A stretch of DNA of 22,917 nt from a virus, in IMG/VR virus record IMGVR_UViG_3300042543_000428, positions 1-22,917 of that record. One strand, given 5' to 3'. Position 1 is the stretch's first letter; each line of letters begins with the position of its first letter. The notes beneath the pieces were generated by a model. That model did not search any database, was not told the origin of the DNA, and saw nothing but the letters and a program-made list of their open reading frames with translations. The position numbers were made by a program, and so were the translations under genes. Shown piece after piece: positions 7,712-15,885 of the stretch.

Positions 7712-8113
7712 TTAAATCTCCGCCCTAAGAATCGTGTGCCCATCGCCCAACAACAGAGAAGGAACCAGCGTCGTCAACCGATTGCGGTGAACACCCAATG
7801 TCGCCCACTCATCGGGCAGGATCTGCAACCTGCCCGTCGTCAACTCCTTGGAAAGCTGGTAGGTGTAGCTGCCGTCGGTCTCCGAAACGAAACCCTCCGG
7901 GTTGCGGCACAACCGCAACACCGCATCGGCCTCAACCTGAACCAAGTCCTCCACATCCAGCCGGCCCGAATCAATCCAGGCGTCCAGATCGGGAATCCTG
8001 CGGCGAATCAGACGCTCCACATCCTCGAGGCGAACCTCGACGAGCGCCTTCTCCTCCTCGGTCAAAGCACGCGACCAGCGCACCGCCACATCACATGCCG
8101 ACGCGAACGCCAT
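7712..8113 (-). CDS. Head-to-tail adaptor protein
   Basis: A 133-aa helical protein starting MAFASACDVAVRWSRALTEEEKALVEVRLEDVERLIRRRIPDL. This resembles the gp15/gp6-type adaptors that dock under the portal in siphophages. The middle has the typical VQVEADAVLRLCRNPEGFVSETDGSYTYQLS pattern. It starts three bases after the KAPAK protein stop and ends five bases before the next gene. The adaptor, stopper and tail terminator normally follow each other closely. Here two extra genes interrupt that order. Confidence 0.82.
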   Translation of the reverse strand: MAFASACDVAVRWSRALTEEEKALVEVRLEDVERLIRRRIPDLDAWIDSGRLDVEDLVQVEADAVLRLCRNPEGFVSETDGSYTYQLSKELTTGRLQILPDEWATLGVHRNRLTTLVPSLLLGDGHTILRAEI

Positions 8114-8116
8114 CTC

Positions 8117-8314
8117 TCACGCCCCAACCTTCTTCGTGGGGGCTTTCTTCGCCGGTGCCTTCGCCGGCGCTTTCTTCGCCGGGGCTTTGGCCGGCGCTTC
8201 TGCCGCAACCGCGTTTTCCGCGGCAGCCTCCCAGCCGCCCGCCGAAACCAGCACACCGGCCAAAACCTCCGGCACGTCGGCTTCCTCGCCGCTGACCTTA
8301 TTTCTGATCTTCAT
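8117..8314 (-). CDS. Small capsid-region protein with KAPAK-rich tail (65 aa)
   Basis: The N-terminus MKIRNKVSGEEADVPEVLAGVLVSAGGW is a short module often found after actinophage capsid genes. The C-terminal half is Lys/Ala/Pro-rich (APAKAPAKKAPAKAPAKKA), like histone H1 or mycobacterial HU tails, and probably binds DNA. The ATG at 8314 overlaps the HNH stop (ATGA), with GAAAGG six bases upstream. The N-terminal module matches that of the protein at 5567-5854. A role in DNA condensation or head completion is inferred; the function is not established here. Confidence 0.75.
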   Translation of the reverse strand: MKIRNKVSGEEADVPEVLAGVLVSAGGWEAAAENAVAAEAPAKAPAKKAPAKAPAKKAPTKKVGA

Positions 8315-8832
8315 TCGCAACCTTTCAACCGCGATTCCAACTCGGCCACCCGTTCCTCAAGTGCAGCGATCCGACGCAGATAGTGCTGCCGTTCGTTCAT
8401 CTCAGCCACATTGTTGATGTTCGAGATAGCCTGGAGATGAGCAGGATTCACACACTGCCGGTTAGCGCAAGTATGGTGGATCGTCACACCGTCGATGTTC
8501 TCGTCGGGGTGAAAGAAACTGTAGGAATACCTGTAGGCCATGACGGTACGTGATCTGGATTCCTTTGGAATCTTGTTCAGAGGGAACGTCCCACGTTTAC
8601 AGGCCAACCAGTTCCAGCAACCACCAAAGTCTCTCAGGTCAACCCTGTCCCAGAACCGGTCTTCCTCAGACCAGTCAAGTCGCAACTTGCGGAGTGGGAC
8701 TAGCTGATGACCCTTTGCGCGTTGATTAGCGTGCCCAACACAAAAATCACCCCTGCGTGGTTTATCGCAACCTTTGAACGCGCAGCGCGGAGGGGTCGGG
8801 GCTACCGACCCCTCCGAAACTGCAAGGCTCAC
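8311..8832 (-). CDS. Free-standing HNH homing-type endonuclease
   Basis: A 173-aa HNH_3-type nuclease. Residues 17-34 form a zinc-finger-like element (C17, C22, C31, H34), followed by GHQLVPLRK, as in other actinophage homing enzymes. The nuclease core is TIHHTCANRQCVNPAHLQAIS, with H119/H120, C122, C127, N129 and H132. A C-terminal coiled coil (RIAALEERVAELESRLK) may mediate dimers. It starts with GTG overlapping the capsid stop and ends overlapping the next ATG. That fits a mobile gene inserted into a tightly packed operon without breaking coupling. The DNA looks more AT-rich than the capsid gene beside it, which suggests acquisition. Confidence 0.88.
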   Translation of the reverse strand: MSLAVSEGSVAPTPPRCAFKGCDKPRRGDFCVGHANQRAKGHQLVPLRKLRLDWSEEDRFWDRVDLRDFGGCWNWLACKRGTFPLNKIPKESRSRTVMAYRYSYSFFHPDENIDGVTIHHTCANRQCVNPAHLQAISNINNVAEMNERQHYLRRIAALEERVAELESRLKGCE

Positions 8833-9752
8833 TTCGTGAGTTTCACAAAGCTTGCGGGGTCGTTGACGAGGACGCCGAACTCGGCCTCGACGCGCACTGC
8901 GACGAGGTTGTTCTGCCAGAGACTGACGAGGCCGGAGCCGTCACCGTTGGCGCTCATGTCCAACGTGGCTTGGTCGGACACGTCGTAGGAGATGCCGCCG
9001 ATCTGCCCCCACACCACCTGCTGCCAGTCACCCATGAAGCCGAGGATGTTGGTTGCGTTGGTGACGTGATCCGACAGGAACGTCGGACGGCCCAGCACCC
9101 GGCCCGAACGGAACGGGGAGTTGATGTCGGTGTAGGTGGCCTCAATGAACAGCGGGCGCTTACTGGCGTCCACCGCGGCGTTGATGACCGGCTCCGCCTG
9201 GTTGTCGAACAGTGTCCCGTTCCACTTCTTGTTCGCGTCGACCAGGAGCTGCAGACCGGCGTTCAGCGACGTGTACGCGGTGTCCGCCGCGGTGGCACCC
9301 GACAGCTTCACGCTCTTCGTGGTCTGCGCGACGTTCGCCCCGAACGGGGAGTTCGTGCCGTGCAGCACCGCCGCGTCGAACGCAACCGCAATCGCCTCAG
9401 CGACTTTCTGCCGCATGGTGTTCAGGTAGTTCGCGGGATTGACCCGCACCACCTCGGACGAAGCAGCGAAGATCGTGGCGATCTTGTGCGGGACGATGTC
9501 CTGTTTGACCATGTCGCCTTTGGTGACGGGCTTCTGATCACCCTCACCGACCCACTTGGCGGTCACATCGCCGGTCCAGTGCGGGATCCGCACACCGGTC
9601 GGACCCAAAGGGATCTTGCGGGCGATCTGCTGAACAACGGAGGTCTTCTCAATCTCCGCGAAGTAGTCCTGAGCCAAAATCGGCTCGAGGTAACCCGAGA
9701 ACATCGCGTCGCCGGTCCGAGCGACCGTATTAGGGGTATTGAATGCAGGCAT
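8829..9752 (-). CDS. Major capsid protein (HK97 fold)
   Basis: A 307-aa HK97-type capsid protein. The N-terminal arm and E-loop region read EKTSVVQQIARKIPLGPTG, then IPHWTGDVTAKWVGEGDQKPVTKGD, the usual signature in actinophages. The backbone helix EVVRVNPANYLNTMRQKVAEAIAVAFDAAVLHG follows, and the P/A-domain region ends with VAVRVEAEFGVLVNDPASFVKL. The short N-terminus implies no large delta domain, consistent with the separate scaffold. Ribosome binding is an A/G-rich but weak stretch (GAAAGAAGA), surprisingly poor for the most abundant virion protein. Its stop overlaps the next gene as GTGA. Confidence 0.95.
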   Translation of the reverse strand: MPAFNTPNTVARTGDAMFSGYLEPILAQDYFAEIEKTSVVQQIARKIPLGPTGVRIPHWTGDVTAKWVGEGDQKPVTKGDMVKQDIVPHKIATIFAASSEVVRVNPANYLNTMRQKVAEAIAVAFDAAVLHGTNSPFGANVAQTTKSVKLSGATAADTAYTSLNAGLQLLVDANKKWNGTLFDNQAEPVINAAVDASKRPLFIEATYTDINSPFRSGRVLGRPTFLSDHVTNATNILGFMGDWQQVVWGQIGGISYDVSDQATLDMSANGDGSGLVSLWQNNLVAVRVEAEFGVLVNDPASFVKLTK

Positions 9753-9783
9753 TTCTGTTTATCTTCTTTCTTGAAAAGGGGGT

Positions 9784-10257
9784 TTAGGCGCCGACCATCC
9801 GCTTCACGGTCTCCAACAACGGATCACCGTTCAGCGGCAGCACATTGCCCGAACCCTGAGATGGGTCAACAGGGCGCTCCCGGGCGGGAGCCTTGTCCAG
9901 AAGCGACTTCACACGCTTCACGCTGTCCGAAACCGTGGCCTCATCGTCACCCTGAATCAGGGCAGCCACATCCAGAACATCCTCAGCTGGGATGCCCTCA
10001 GCGAGAACAGTCTTCAACTTCAACAACTCCAAGCTGCGGGCGGAAAGCTCAGCCTGGGTTTCGTTGAACGCTGCGTCCTGATCACCATGAGACTTCTTGA
10101 GTGCCTCGATAGCCGCGAGGGCTTCGTTGCGTTCAGTCCGGTATTTCGCGTTCTCCCTGCGAACCTTCCGGATCTCCTCAAGCATGCCGCTGTCCTCTGG
10201 GGTGACCTCCGGGGCCACAGCAGATTCAGTGTCGGCGGTAACGGCTTCGTCTGACAT
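9784..10257 (-). CDS. Capsid scaffolding protein
   Basis: A 157-aa acidic, helical protein. It has a disordered acidic N-terminus (MSDEAVTADTESAVAPEVTPED), a central coiled coil (MLEEIRKVRRENAKYRTERNEALAAIEALKKS), and a C-terminal short basic helix (LLETVKRMVGA) that fits a capsid-binding tail. Scaffolds guide procapsid assembly and then leave or are degraded; no protease domain is present. I use ATG 10257 with AGGAGG ten bases upstream; an in-frame ATG 13 codons earlier lacks a site. It is immediately followed by the major capsid gene. Confidence 0.87.
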   Translation of the reverse strand: MSDEAVTADTESAVAPEVTPEDSGMLEEIRKVRRENAKYRTERNEALAAIEALKKSHGDQDAAFNETQAELSARSLELLKLKTVLAEGIPAEDVLDVAALIQGDDEATVSDSVKRVKSLLDKAPARERPVDPSQGSGNVLPLNGDPLLETVKRMVGA

Positions 10258-10317
10258 GTTGGGTTTGCCTCCTGGGCGTAGTTGAGAACCCATCAAGGGC
10301 TCACGGTTTTCCTTAAC

Positions 10318-11394
10318 TCAGGCCGCGTTCAGGGCGGCCCAGTCAGTTGCGTCGGCCTCACCCGCGGCGATCATCTGCCGCAACTGGTTGAGTGCCTCAC
10401 GATTCAGGGTGGTTTTGTACCACCCAGGTTTCCCCTTATTCGGCCCGAACTTAGGGCCGTTGCGGGAGTAGAACTTCTTGTCCGGTTCGGCTTCCAAAGC
10501 CTTCTCAGCGCGGCGGGAAGCTTCCTCCCACAACGTGAACGCCCTCTGCGATGCCCGCCGGCCAACCCAGTTCTCCAAATCGAACACCGGGACGACTTTG
10601 CAGTCGCAGTTCGTGTGGAAACGGTCCTCCGGGGCCATGAACTCCTCAATGTCCCCGAAGTACTCCTCGAGGCTCGACGCCCGGAACATGTCCACCAGCT
10701 CGTCGTCGGGTAAATCCACCCCGGCGGACTGCCCCGTGTAATACACAGGGCCGCGGGACACCAACGCCAAACAGAACGCGCACGTCTCTTTCCCGGTGGC
10801 GACCCTGGCCCAGCCACGCACCTCGGTGACCGCCAACTCCACCTTGCGGTCCACCGTCACCTTCGACCCGGCCCACGAGGTGACCTCGGCGGTCGGGTTC
10901 AACAAATCCCGGAACTCCGCGATCTGCTCATCAGTCAGCTTTACCCGTTCACGCTGCTCGGTGAGTTTGTCGTCCAACGGTTTATCGTTCTTCACCGCGT
11001 TGATGATTTGGCGGCGGCCGGCGTTCTCCACTTCACGCACCACCACCGCGGCGACCTGCCCAACCACCTGCTGCGGGGCGGCTTCCACCGACATCGACGC
11101 CCGCACCGGCTCCAAAGCCTGGGCGAACCAGGAGAACTCGTAGGGCTCCAACTCCCGCGCCAACACCGGTAAATCCGGGTGGGCCTGGCGGCGGGCGATG
11201 TCGTAGAAATCCCTGGCCAGCATCGCTGACTGCTCGCGGCGCCGCTTCACCTCCGGGAACAGCAGCCGCAGAAACGAAACCCAGTCCGCCGCCGTCAACA
11301 AAGGCTGCGCCGCGAACTTCGCGAACTGCAACACGAACCGCACCACAGCAGCCGAGATCAACGCCTGCTGCAACGCATAATCCTCAGCATCCAC
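10318..11394 (-). CDS. MuF-like minor capsid (head morphogenesis) protein
   Basis: A 358-aa MuF-like protein. The N-terminal two thirds are helical. The signature region is KETCAFCLALVSRGPVYYT (C205, C208) followed by RFHTNCDCKVVPVF (H260, C263, C265), a likely metal-binding pair of knuckles typical of this family. MuF proteins associate with the portal inside the procapsid and may be injected. The C-terminal 75 residues (FTLWEEASRRAEKALEAEPDKK and a basic tail) show no extra toxin domain. Start GTG 11394 has AGAGG about seven bases upstream. Confidence 0.88.
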   Translation of the reverse strand: MDAEDYALQQALISAAVVRFVLQFAKFAAQPLLTAADWVSFLRLLFPEVKRRREQSAMLARDFYDIARRQAHPDLPVLARELEPYEFSWFAQALEPVRASMSVEAAPQQVVGQVAAVVVREVENAGRRQIINAVKNDKPLDDKLTEQRERVKLTDEQIAEFRDLLNPTAEVTSWAGSKVTVDRKVELAVTEVRGWARVATGKETCAFCLALVSRGPVYYTGQSAGVDLPDDELVDMFRASSLEEYFGDIEEFMAPEDRFHTNCDCKVVPVFDLENWVGRRASQRAFTLWEEASRRAEKALEAEPDKKFYSRNGPKFGPNKGKPGWYKTTLNREALNQLRQMIAAGEADATDWAALNAA

Positions 11395-11409
11395 CAGGGC
11401 CTCTTTTGG

Positions 11410-12792
11410 TTACGCGCCGATCACGTCCTCAACGGCGGGTTTGGGTTTCGGTTCGGAATACATGCCGGCCAACTGGCCCAAAGGGTTCTCCTCGGCGTCC
11501 CAGGCCCGCATCTCCTCACGCTCAGCAATGGAGTACCCGAGGTCGATACGTGCTCTCTCTTTGCCGATCACACCCGCACCGTTGGCGTACAACTTCGTCA
11601 CCGCATCGGCTTTCGCCGCATAAGTAGGGGTTGAGGGGTCACGCCACACCGACTCCAGGCGGAACATCTCCGGTGGGGCGTCCTGCCCCTTGGCGACCTT
11701 GTAAGCGATCCGCATGGCCTGTTCCCACGCCCCACCGAACAGCTTGTTCTTGCGCTCCACCTTCTTCACCAACCGGCTCTCGCTGGACTTGATCGCTTCA
11801 GCAGAAGCCGGATTATCCGAAGAGAAACTCAAGTATTGAGGCGGTAAACCTGTGTACGCGGCCGCTTTCCTATCCAAAGCGTCAAGGGCGTCAACGAAGT
11901 TGCGTAGCTCCGCGGCGGAGAACTGGGTGGCGTTCGCATCAGGATCCTCAAACGCCAAAATGCGTGCCATATAGGCGTCGAACAGCGCCTTACCCGTCTC
12001 CGGGTCCACCCCCAAATCCTCCGGCTTAACCCCGAAAATCAGACGCTGCGGGATGGCCATCAGCTCCGCCGTCCCCTGCATGTCCATCAAAATGCGGGCA
12101 GCCGCATCAGTGACCGACCGAACCTCCGGGCTGATCTCCGACGTGCCATACGTGTCCGACAACCGGGTGCGGTTCGCCATCGGGATCACCGGAACGAACC
12201 CCAACGAATGCTTCACCAGCGACACCTGCACCCAGCGGCCCCGCTCCCGCACCCACTGCACCGTCACATCAGGCAGATACAGGGTCGACGCCACCAAACC
12301 GGAACGCTCATCGTCATACACAGCGCGGATCGCCTTCGTAACCTCACGGGTCCGCGGATCAATCACCGCATGCAACGACGTGGGGGGCTCCACCCGGATG
12401 ATCGGAACATCCGGGTCCACATTCACATCAGTGCGCGGGTCCGCAGCCGCCACCGTGATGTAGGCACGCCCATAAATCAGGGCGTCGGTGTGACCCAGCG
12501 TGGCCTCCACATCGAGGTCGTTCGCTTGCCACCAGTCCCACAGCTCCGCGTCGCCCTTATCGGCGCCGCCCATGCGGAACCCCTCCAACTCCTGTCTCTC
12601 CGCAATCGCATCCACATACAGGCGCGGATACCCCACATGCGCCAACAGCCGGCGCATCTCTGGGGGAACGGCGATACCGATCGCGTCTGGCCTTTTCTCG
12701 GCGTCGTAGTAGGCGCGGCTATCCCGGAAAGGGGTTTGCGTGGCTTCGAAAACACTCAGAAGCGCCTCACGCATGTCCTCAATGTCAGCCAC
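11410..12792 (-). CDS. Portal protein
   Basis: A 460-aa SPP1 gp6-type portal, forming the dodecameric ring at one capsid vertex through which DNA passes. Characteristic segments are YVDAIAERQELEGFRMGG (about 60-77), the clip/wing region LIYGRAYITVAAADP, and the stem/crown region AAAYTGLPPQYLSFSSDNPASAEAIKSSE, which is well conserved in actinophage portals. The start is GTG at 12792, with a weak purine-rich AGAGAG about nine bases upstream. It follows TerL and precedes MuF by 15 bases, the usual order. Nothing unusual is visible. Confidence 0.93.
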   Translation of the reverse strand: MADIEDMREALLSVFEATQTPFRDSRAYYDAEKRPDAIGIAVPPEMRRLLAHVGYPRLYVDAIAERQELEGFRMGGADKGDAELWDWWQANDLDVEATLGHTDALIYGRAYITVAAADPRTDVNVDPDVPIIRVEPPTSLHAVIDPRTREVTKAIRAVYDDERSGLVASTLYLPDVTVQWVRERGRWVQVSLVKHSLGFVPVIPMANRTRLSDTYGTSEISPEVRSVTDAAARILMDMQGTAELMAIPQRLIFGVKPEDLGVDPETGKALFDAYMARILAFEDPDANATQFSAAELRNFVDALDALDRKAAAYTGLPPQYLSFSSDNPASAEAIKSSESRLVKKVERKNKLFGGAWEQAMRIAYKVAKGQDAPPEMFRLESVWRDPSTPTYAAKADAVTKLYANGAGVIGKERARIDLGYSIAEREEMRAWDAEENPLGQLAGMYSEPKPKPAVEDVIGA

Positions 12793-12835
12793 TGGCGTTA
12801 ACTCTCTCTGTAGTCGGCAATCACCCCGGAAGAGG

Positions 12836-14497
12836 TCACTTGATGACCGACACCCTTCTGCTTCTAGCTTTCCTCGACATCAGGTACTCCTGGCGGGCAC
12901 CGAAAGCTAAAACCCCGCACACCGCGGCGTCGATCTTCTTTGACGAATCCTTTGACGCCTTACGGATAGTCACCGCATCGAAGTTCGTCGGGTTGCGGCG
13001 GGCGTTCAACACATGCTGACGTAAAACCGGGTTCCCGTCGTGGGTCATCTCCCGCTCCAAAACAGCGTCAAGGAACCGTTCGCAGTCCAACGCGAACCGT
13101 TTCTTCACCTGGCCGCGCATATCGAACGCCACCGGGCTACCCGGGGACGCGTTGACCTTCAAAACCCGTTTGAAGTCCCGGCCCCACGCATCCACATAGC
13201 TTTCGAACATGTGAACATCAGCGCGGAACGCCACCACATCGAACCGTTCGAAGCATGAGCGGACCACCGCGTCCACATCGGTGCGGGGAACCTCACCGCC
13301 GTACACCTCCGGGTTCCACGCCTTGATCAAAAACAGGCAGCCGTCGTCGATGCGGCACGCCACCAACGCCGACCAGTCCCCGGACTTCGACCCGTCGAAC
13401 CCCAACGTGACCCGTTCACCCTTGGCCAGGACAGCGGCCGGGTCTGCCACCGCGTCCCACTCATACGGGGCGATCCACGAATCCTCCGCGGCGTTCAACT
13501 GATTCAGATGCTTGCGGCGGGACTCGGTCACCGGGTTCCGCACATCCATCACAGCGTCAAGGATCTCGTCGACCGGGAGCCACACCGAATCGCCGCGGGC
13601 GACCTCAATGCCCTCCCGCAGCTTCGCCACACCCAACTCGTAGCCCTGCGGGTCGTCCTTCAGTGACGGGATCTCCGAAACCGGTGTGTCCGCCGGGGCC
13701 TCCAACGAGTCGTACAACACACCAACATCGAAGGCCTGGCCAGCCTTCACCAACTGGAAAGCGTCGTAGTCCCGCTCGGCCACCGAATCCTCACCGGGGA
13801 TGTGGGCGTTGCACAACGACAACTTCCTGGACCCGTGAACCTTCGTCACGTTCCCGCTGATCGCGTTCGCCAACGCATGCCCGCCGTTGGACTCCTGCCA
13901 CAGCTGCGTCTCGTCCTGAATGACGAACGTGGGCCGGTTACCTTCCAGCGACGTCGCACTGGCCGTGCATGACTCGATCCGGCCGCCGGCGCCGCTGTAA
14001 ATGATGGTTTTGCACACCTCGAGCTTGTACTGCTGGCGCAACTTGTCGGTGATCAGCACCGGGAACATGCTGAACAAGTTCCGGGTCTGGTCATGGGAAC
14101 ACGCCACGGCGGTCACCCACGCCGCGAACCGCTCCTTACCAACCGGCTCGCCCCGCAAATCGAAGTGGCTGAACGACACCGGCCCGCACAGCTCCGCCAA
14201 AGCGATAGCCGCGGAAAAAGGGTTCTTACCCCACCCCTTGCAGCGCCGAAGAGTCGCAGAAGGATACGTGTACGTGCCGTCCTCGTTCACCGCGTACAAG
14301 TGCAGAGCGAACCGTGTCTGCTCCAACGTGGGAAGGAAAAACCCCTCCCCGTCCGGGGAACGCAGGTAATTAGCCCACCAGTTCAGGATCCCCCACCCCA
14401 ACGTGCGTTCCGGGATGAACCACGACCCGTCAAGGGTCTTCCGCCAAGTCGGGCCTTCTATGTTCGGTGGCGCCGGGAGCAACACTGACTCGTCCAC
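12836..14497 (-). CDS. terL: Terminase large subunit
   Basis: This 553-aa protein is the ATP-driven packaging motor and nuclease. The ATPase half shows a variant Walker A, CKGWGKNPF (86-94, with K91), and Walker B, FVIQDE (191-196). The nuclease half is RuvC-like: D368 in LGFDGSKSGDW, D427 in FRADVH and D523 in KIDAAV. I chose GTG at 14497 because AGGAGG ends eight bases before it; GTG 14506 and TTG 14503 lie too close to that site. The protein ends with a basic tail (SRKARSRRVSVIK). Length is usual for the family. The portal gene follows 43 bases later. The small subunit lies 6.7 kb upstream, not adjacent. Confidence 0.95.
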   Translation of the reverse strand: MDESVLLPAPPNIEGPTWRKTLDGSWFIPERTLGWGILNWWANYLRSPDGEGFFLPTLEQTRFALHLYAVNEDGTYTYPSATLRRCKGWGKNPFSAAIALAELCGPVSFSHFDLRGEPVGKERFAAWVTAVACSHDQTRNLFSMFPVLITDKLRQQYKLEVCKTIIYSGAGGRIESCTASATSLEGNRPTFVIQDETQLWQESNGGHALANAISGNVTKVHGSRKLSLCNAHIPGEDSVAERDYDAFQLVKAGQAFDVGVLYDSLEAPADTPVSEIPSLKDDPQGYELGVAKLREGIEVARGDSVWLPVDEILDAVMDVRNPVTESRRKHLNQLNAAEDSWIAPYEWDAVADPAAVLAKGERVTLGFDGSKSGDWSALVACRIDDGCLFLIKAWNPEVYGGEVPRTDVDAVVRSCFERFDVVAFRADVHMFESYVDAWGRDFKRVLKVNASPGSPVAFDMRGQVKKRFALDCERFLDAVLEREMTHDGNPVLRQHVLNARRNPTNFDAVTIRKASKDSSKKIDAAVCGVLAFGARQEYLMSRKARSRRVSVIK

Positions 14498-14631
14498 TCC
14501 CAACACCTCCTGAGTCCTTGTTTTTGGTGCGGCAGTACGCCACGTTCTTCCAATGGAACCTGTACGTCACACACCCGTTCGACAACACGAAGAAGTCGCC
14601 AACCAACTGTTCAACAGCACCGTGTGCTCCA

Positions 14632-15312
14632 TCAGATGATCGGTAGAAGCAGCATCCTGACGAACGCGGAACCCAGCAGCAGAAACGCCAAAGACCCCAA
14701 CGCCAACTGAATCTTCGGCCCGGAGAACTTCGTCGCCACACTCCCAAAGAACAACACCAGCGCGAACATGATCGTCAACATTGTGTACTTGCCCGACACC
14801 GAGCTGTAGATGCTGGACTCGGCCAGCAACTCCTCAGCCTTCGCTGCGAACCGCTCGGACTTCTCCTGCCCAGGAGGGATATACGAATCCAACCCCATCG
14901 GGGTGCCTTTCGGCAGTTTCCCGTCAGCGGGGTCAACAACACCCAACCAAGTTCCCTGCGCCTCATCTAACTCAGGGGAGAACCGCTCAACGATGAACGC
15001 GGCGAAATCATCCCGGCCCAGGAGGATCGCTTTCTGCCACTCAATCCACACCGACGCATCAACGGATGTTTGCTCCGCGCCGCGGGCAGCCCACCGCGCT
15101 GAATCGGCACGCAACACATTGGACTCCGACACCAAACCGGAACCCTTACCGCCCCAACGGGAAGCCTCAAACGAGGCCCACGTCGCGGAGATCGCGGCCA
15201 CAGCCATGATGATCGCCATGATGTTCTCAAACCATCGTTGGCGGCGCTCCGCCAGTGTTTCGACGTGATCCTTCTCCGGGGCGGCGAACAGGAACTCCCG
15301 CACCCCGCTCAC
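14632..15312 (-). CDS. Three-segment membrane protein of the lysis cassette
   Basis: A 226-aa protein with hydrophobic segments at about 30-48 (NIMAIIMAVAAISATWASF), 177-194 (TMLTIMFALVLFFGSVAT) and 202-224 (QLALGSLAFLLLGSAFVRML). Between the first two lies a region of about 125 residues, mostly helical and charged (SESNVLRADSARWAARGAEQTSVDASVW). This resembles a family of bacterial inner-membrane proteins of unknown function, recalled only from the WASFEASRWGG pattern. I start it at GTG 15312, which overlaps the previous stop as GTGA. An ATG 27 codons earlier would overlap that gene by 85 bases. It may be a second holin, an antiholin, or a host-derived membrane protein modifying the infected cell. 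Confidence 0.6.
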   Translation of the reverse strand: MSGVREFLFAAPEKDHVETLAERRQRWFENIMAIIMAVAAISATWASFEASRWGGKGSGLVSESNVLRADSARWAARGAEQTSVDASVWIEWQKAILLGRDDFAAFIVERFSPELDEAQGTWLGVVDPADGKLPKGTPMGLDSYIPPGQEKSERFAAKAEELLAESSIYSSVSGKYTMLTIMFALVLFFGSVATKFSGPKIQLALGSLAFLLLGSAFVRMLLLPII

Positions 15313-15869
15313 TGGTGAACCTGCAACCGCATCATGTACGACATTCCTGTCTGGATCATCGTCTTCAGCATCATGGCCCCTACCAGGGTCCACAGTTCGG
15401 TGGAGAACAGGTCGGCGTCCGGGCCGATCACCATCGCGCCGGCCGCCAACGCGGCGAAACCAATATCAATGGCGGCGCCCTGAACGAACGTGCGGGTTGT
15501 CACCACACCACCTGAGAAGGACTCCTCGAGGTGCTCGACTTGATCCTCAAGCTTGTCGGTTTTCTTATCGACAGCTTTCTCAATAGCTTTCTGCGTGTTC
15601 TGCACGAACTGTTGTTTGTTCTGCTGAACAGCGGTGTTGACCGCTTCTTTGATGAGCGCACCTAGGTCGATTCCCGGTGGTGCAGCCGGCGCAGCCGGGG
15701 GAAGGTTCTGCGGCGGCTGGTAGGCCGGCACAGGTGCGTGCGCGTAGGTGTAACCCGGTGCCTGCTCAACGTCGTACTGCATCTGCTGGGGTGCCGGGGG
15801 TGCCACCGGGCCGGGTGGCGGCGGGGCGGGCCGCGGCGGGCCAGGTTGCTGGCTTTCCCACGGCATCAT
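15309..15869 (-). CDS. Probable holin with proline-rich N-terminus
   Basis: A 186-aa membrane protein just after the endolysin. Residues 1-66 are Pro/Ala-rich (PPRPAPPPPGPVAPP) and probably disordered. Residues 68-118 form a charged helix with coiled-coil character (NTQKAIEKAVDKKTDKLEDQVEHLEESF). Two hydrophobic segments follow, at about 131-149 (GAAIDIGFAALAAGAMVIG) and 158-180 (ELWTLVGAMMLKTMIQTGM). Two membrane segments next to a lysin gene fit a holin, which forms membrane holes at a set time. The N-terminal extension is long for a holin. The ATG has AGGAGGT 11 bases upstream, overlapping the lysin stop region. It could instead be a holin regulator acting with the next gene. Confidence 0.65.
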   Translation of the reverse strand: MMPWESQQPGPPRPAPPPPGPVAPPAPQQMQYDVEQAPGYTYAHAPVPAYQPPQNLPPAAPAAPPGIDLGALIKEAVNTAVQQNKQQFVQNTQKAIEKAVDKKTDKLEDQVEHLEESFSGGVVTTRTFVQGAAIDIGFAALAAGAMVIGPDADLFSTELWTLVGAMMLKTMIQTGMSYMMRLQVHQ

Positions 15870-15885
15870 CGTCGGTCAATACCTC

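Noticed and set aside
8970-10067. A 365-codon plus-strand frame
   Set aside because: It is antisense to the capsid and scaffold genes and is Arg/His-rich with no domain pattern.
10283-10304. Small inverted repeat between MuF-like and scaffold genes
   Set aside because: TGAG/CTCA and CCC/GGG arms with a bulge and five-base loop are too short, and no U tract follows.
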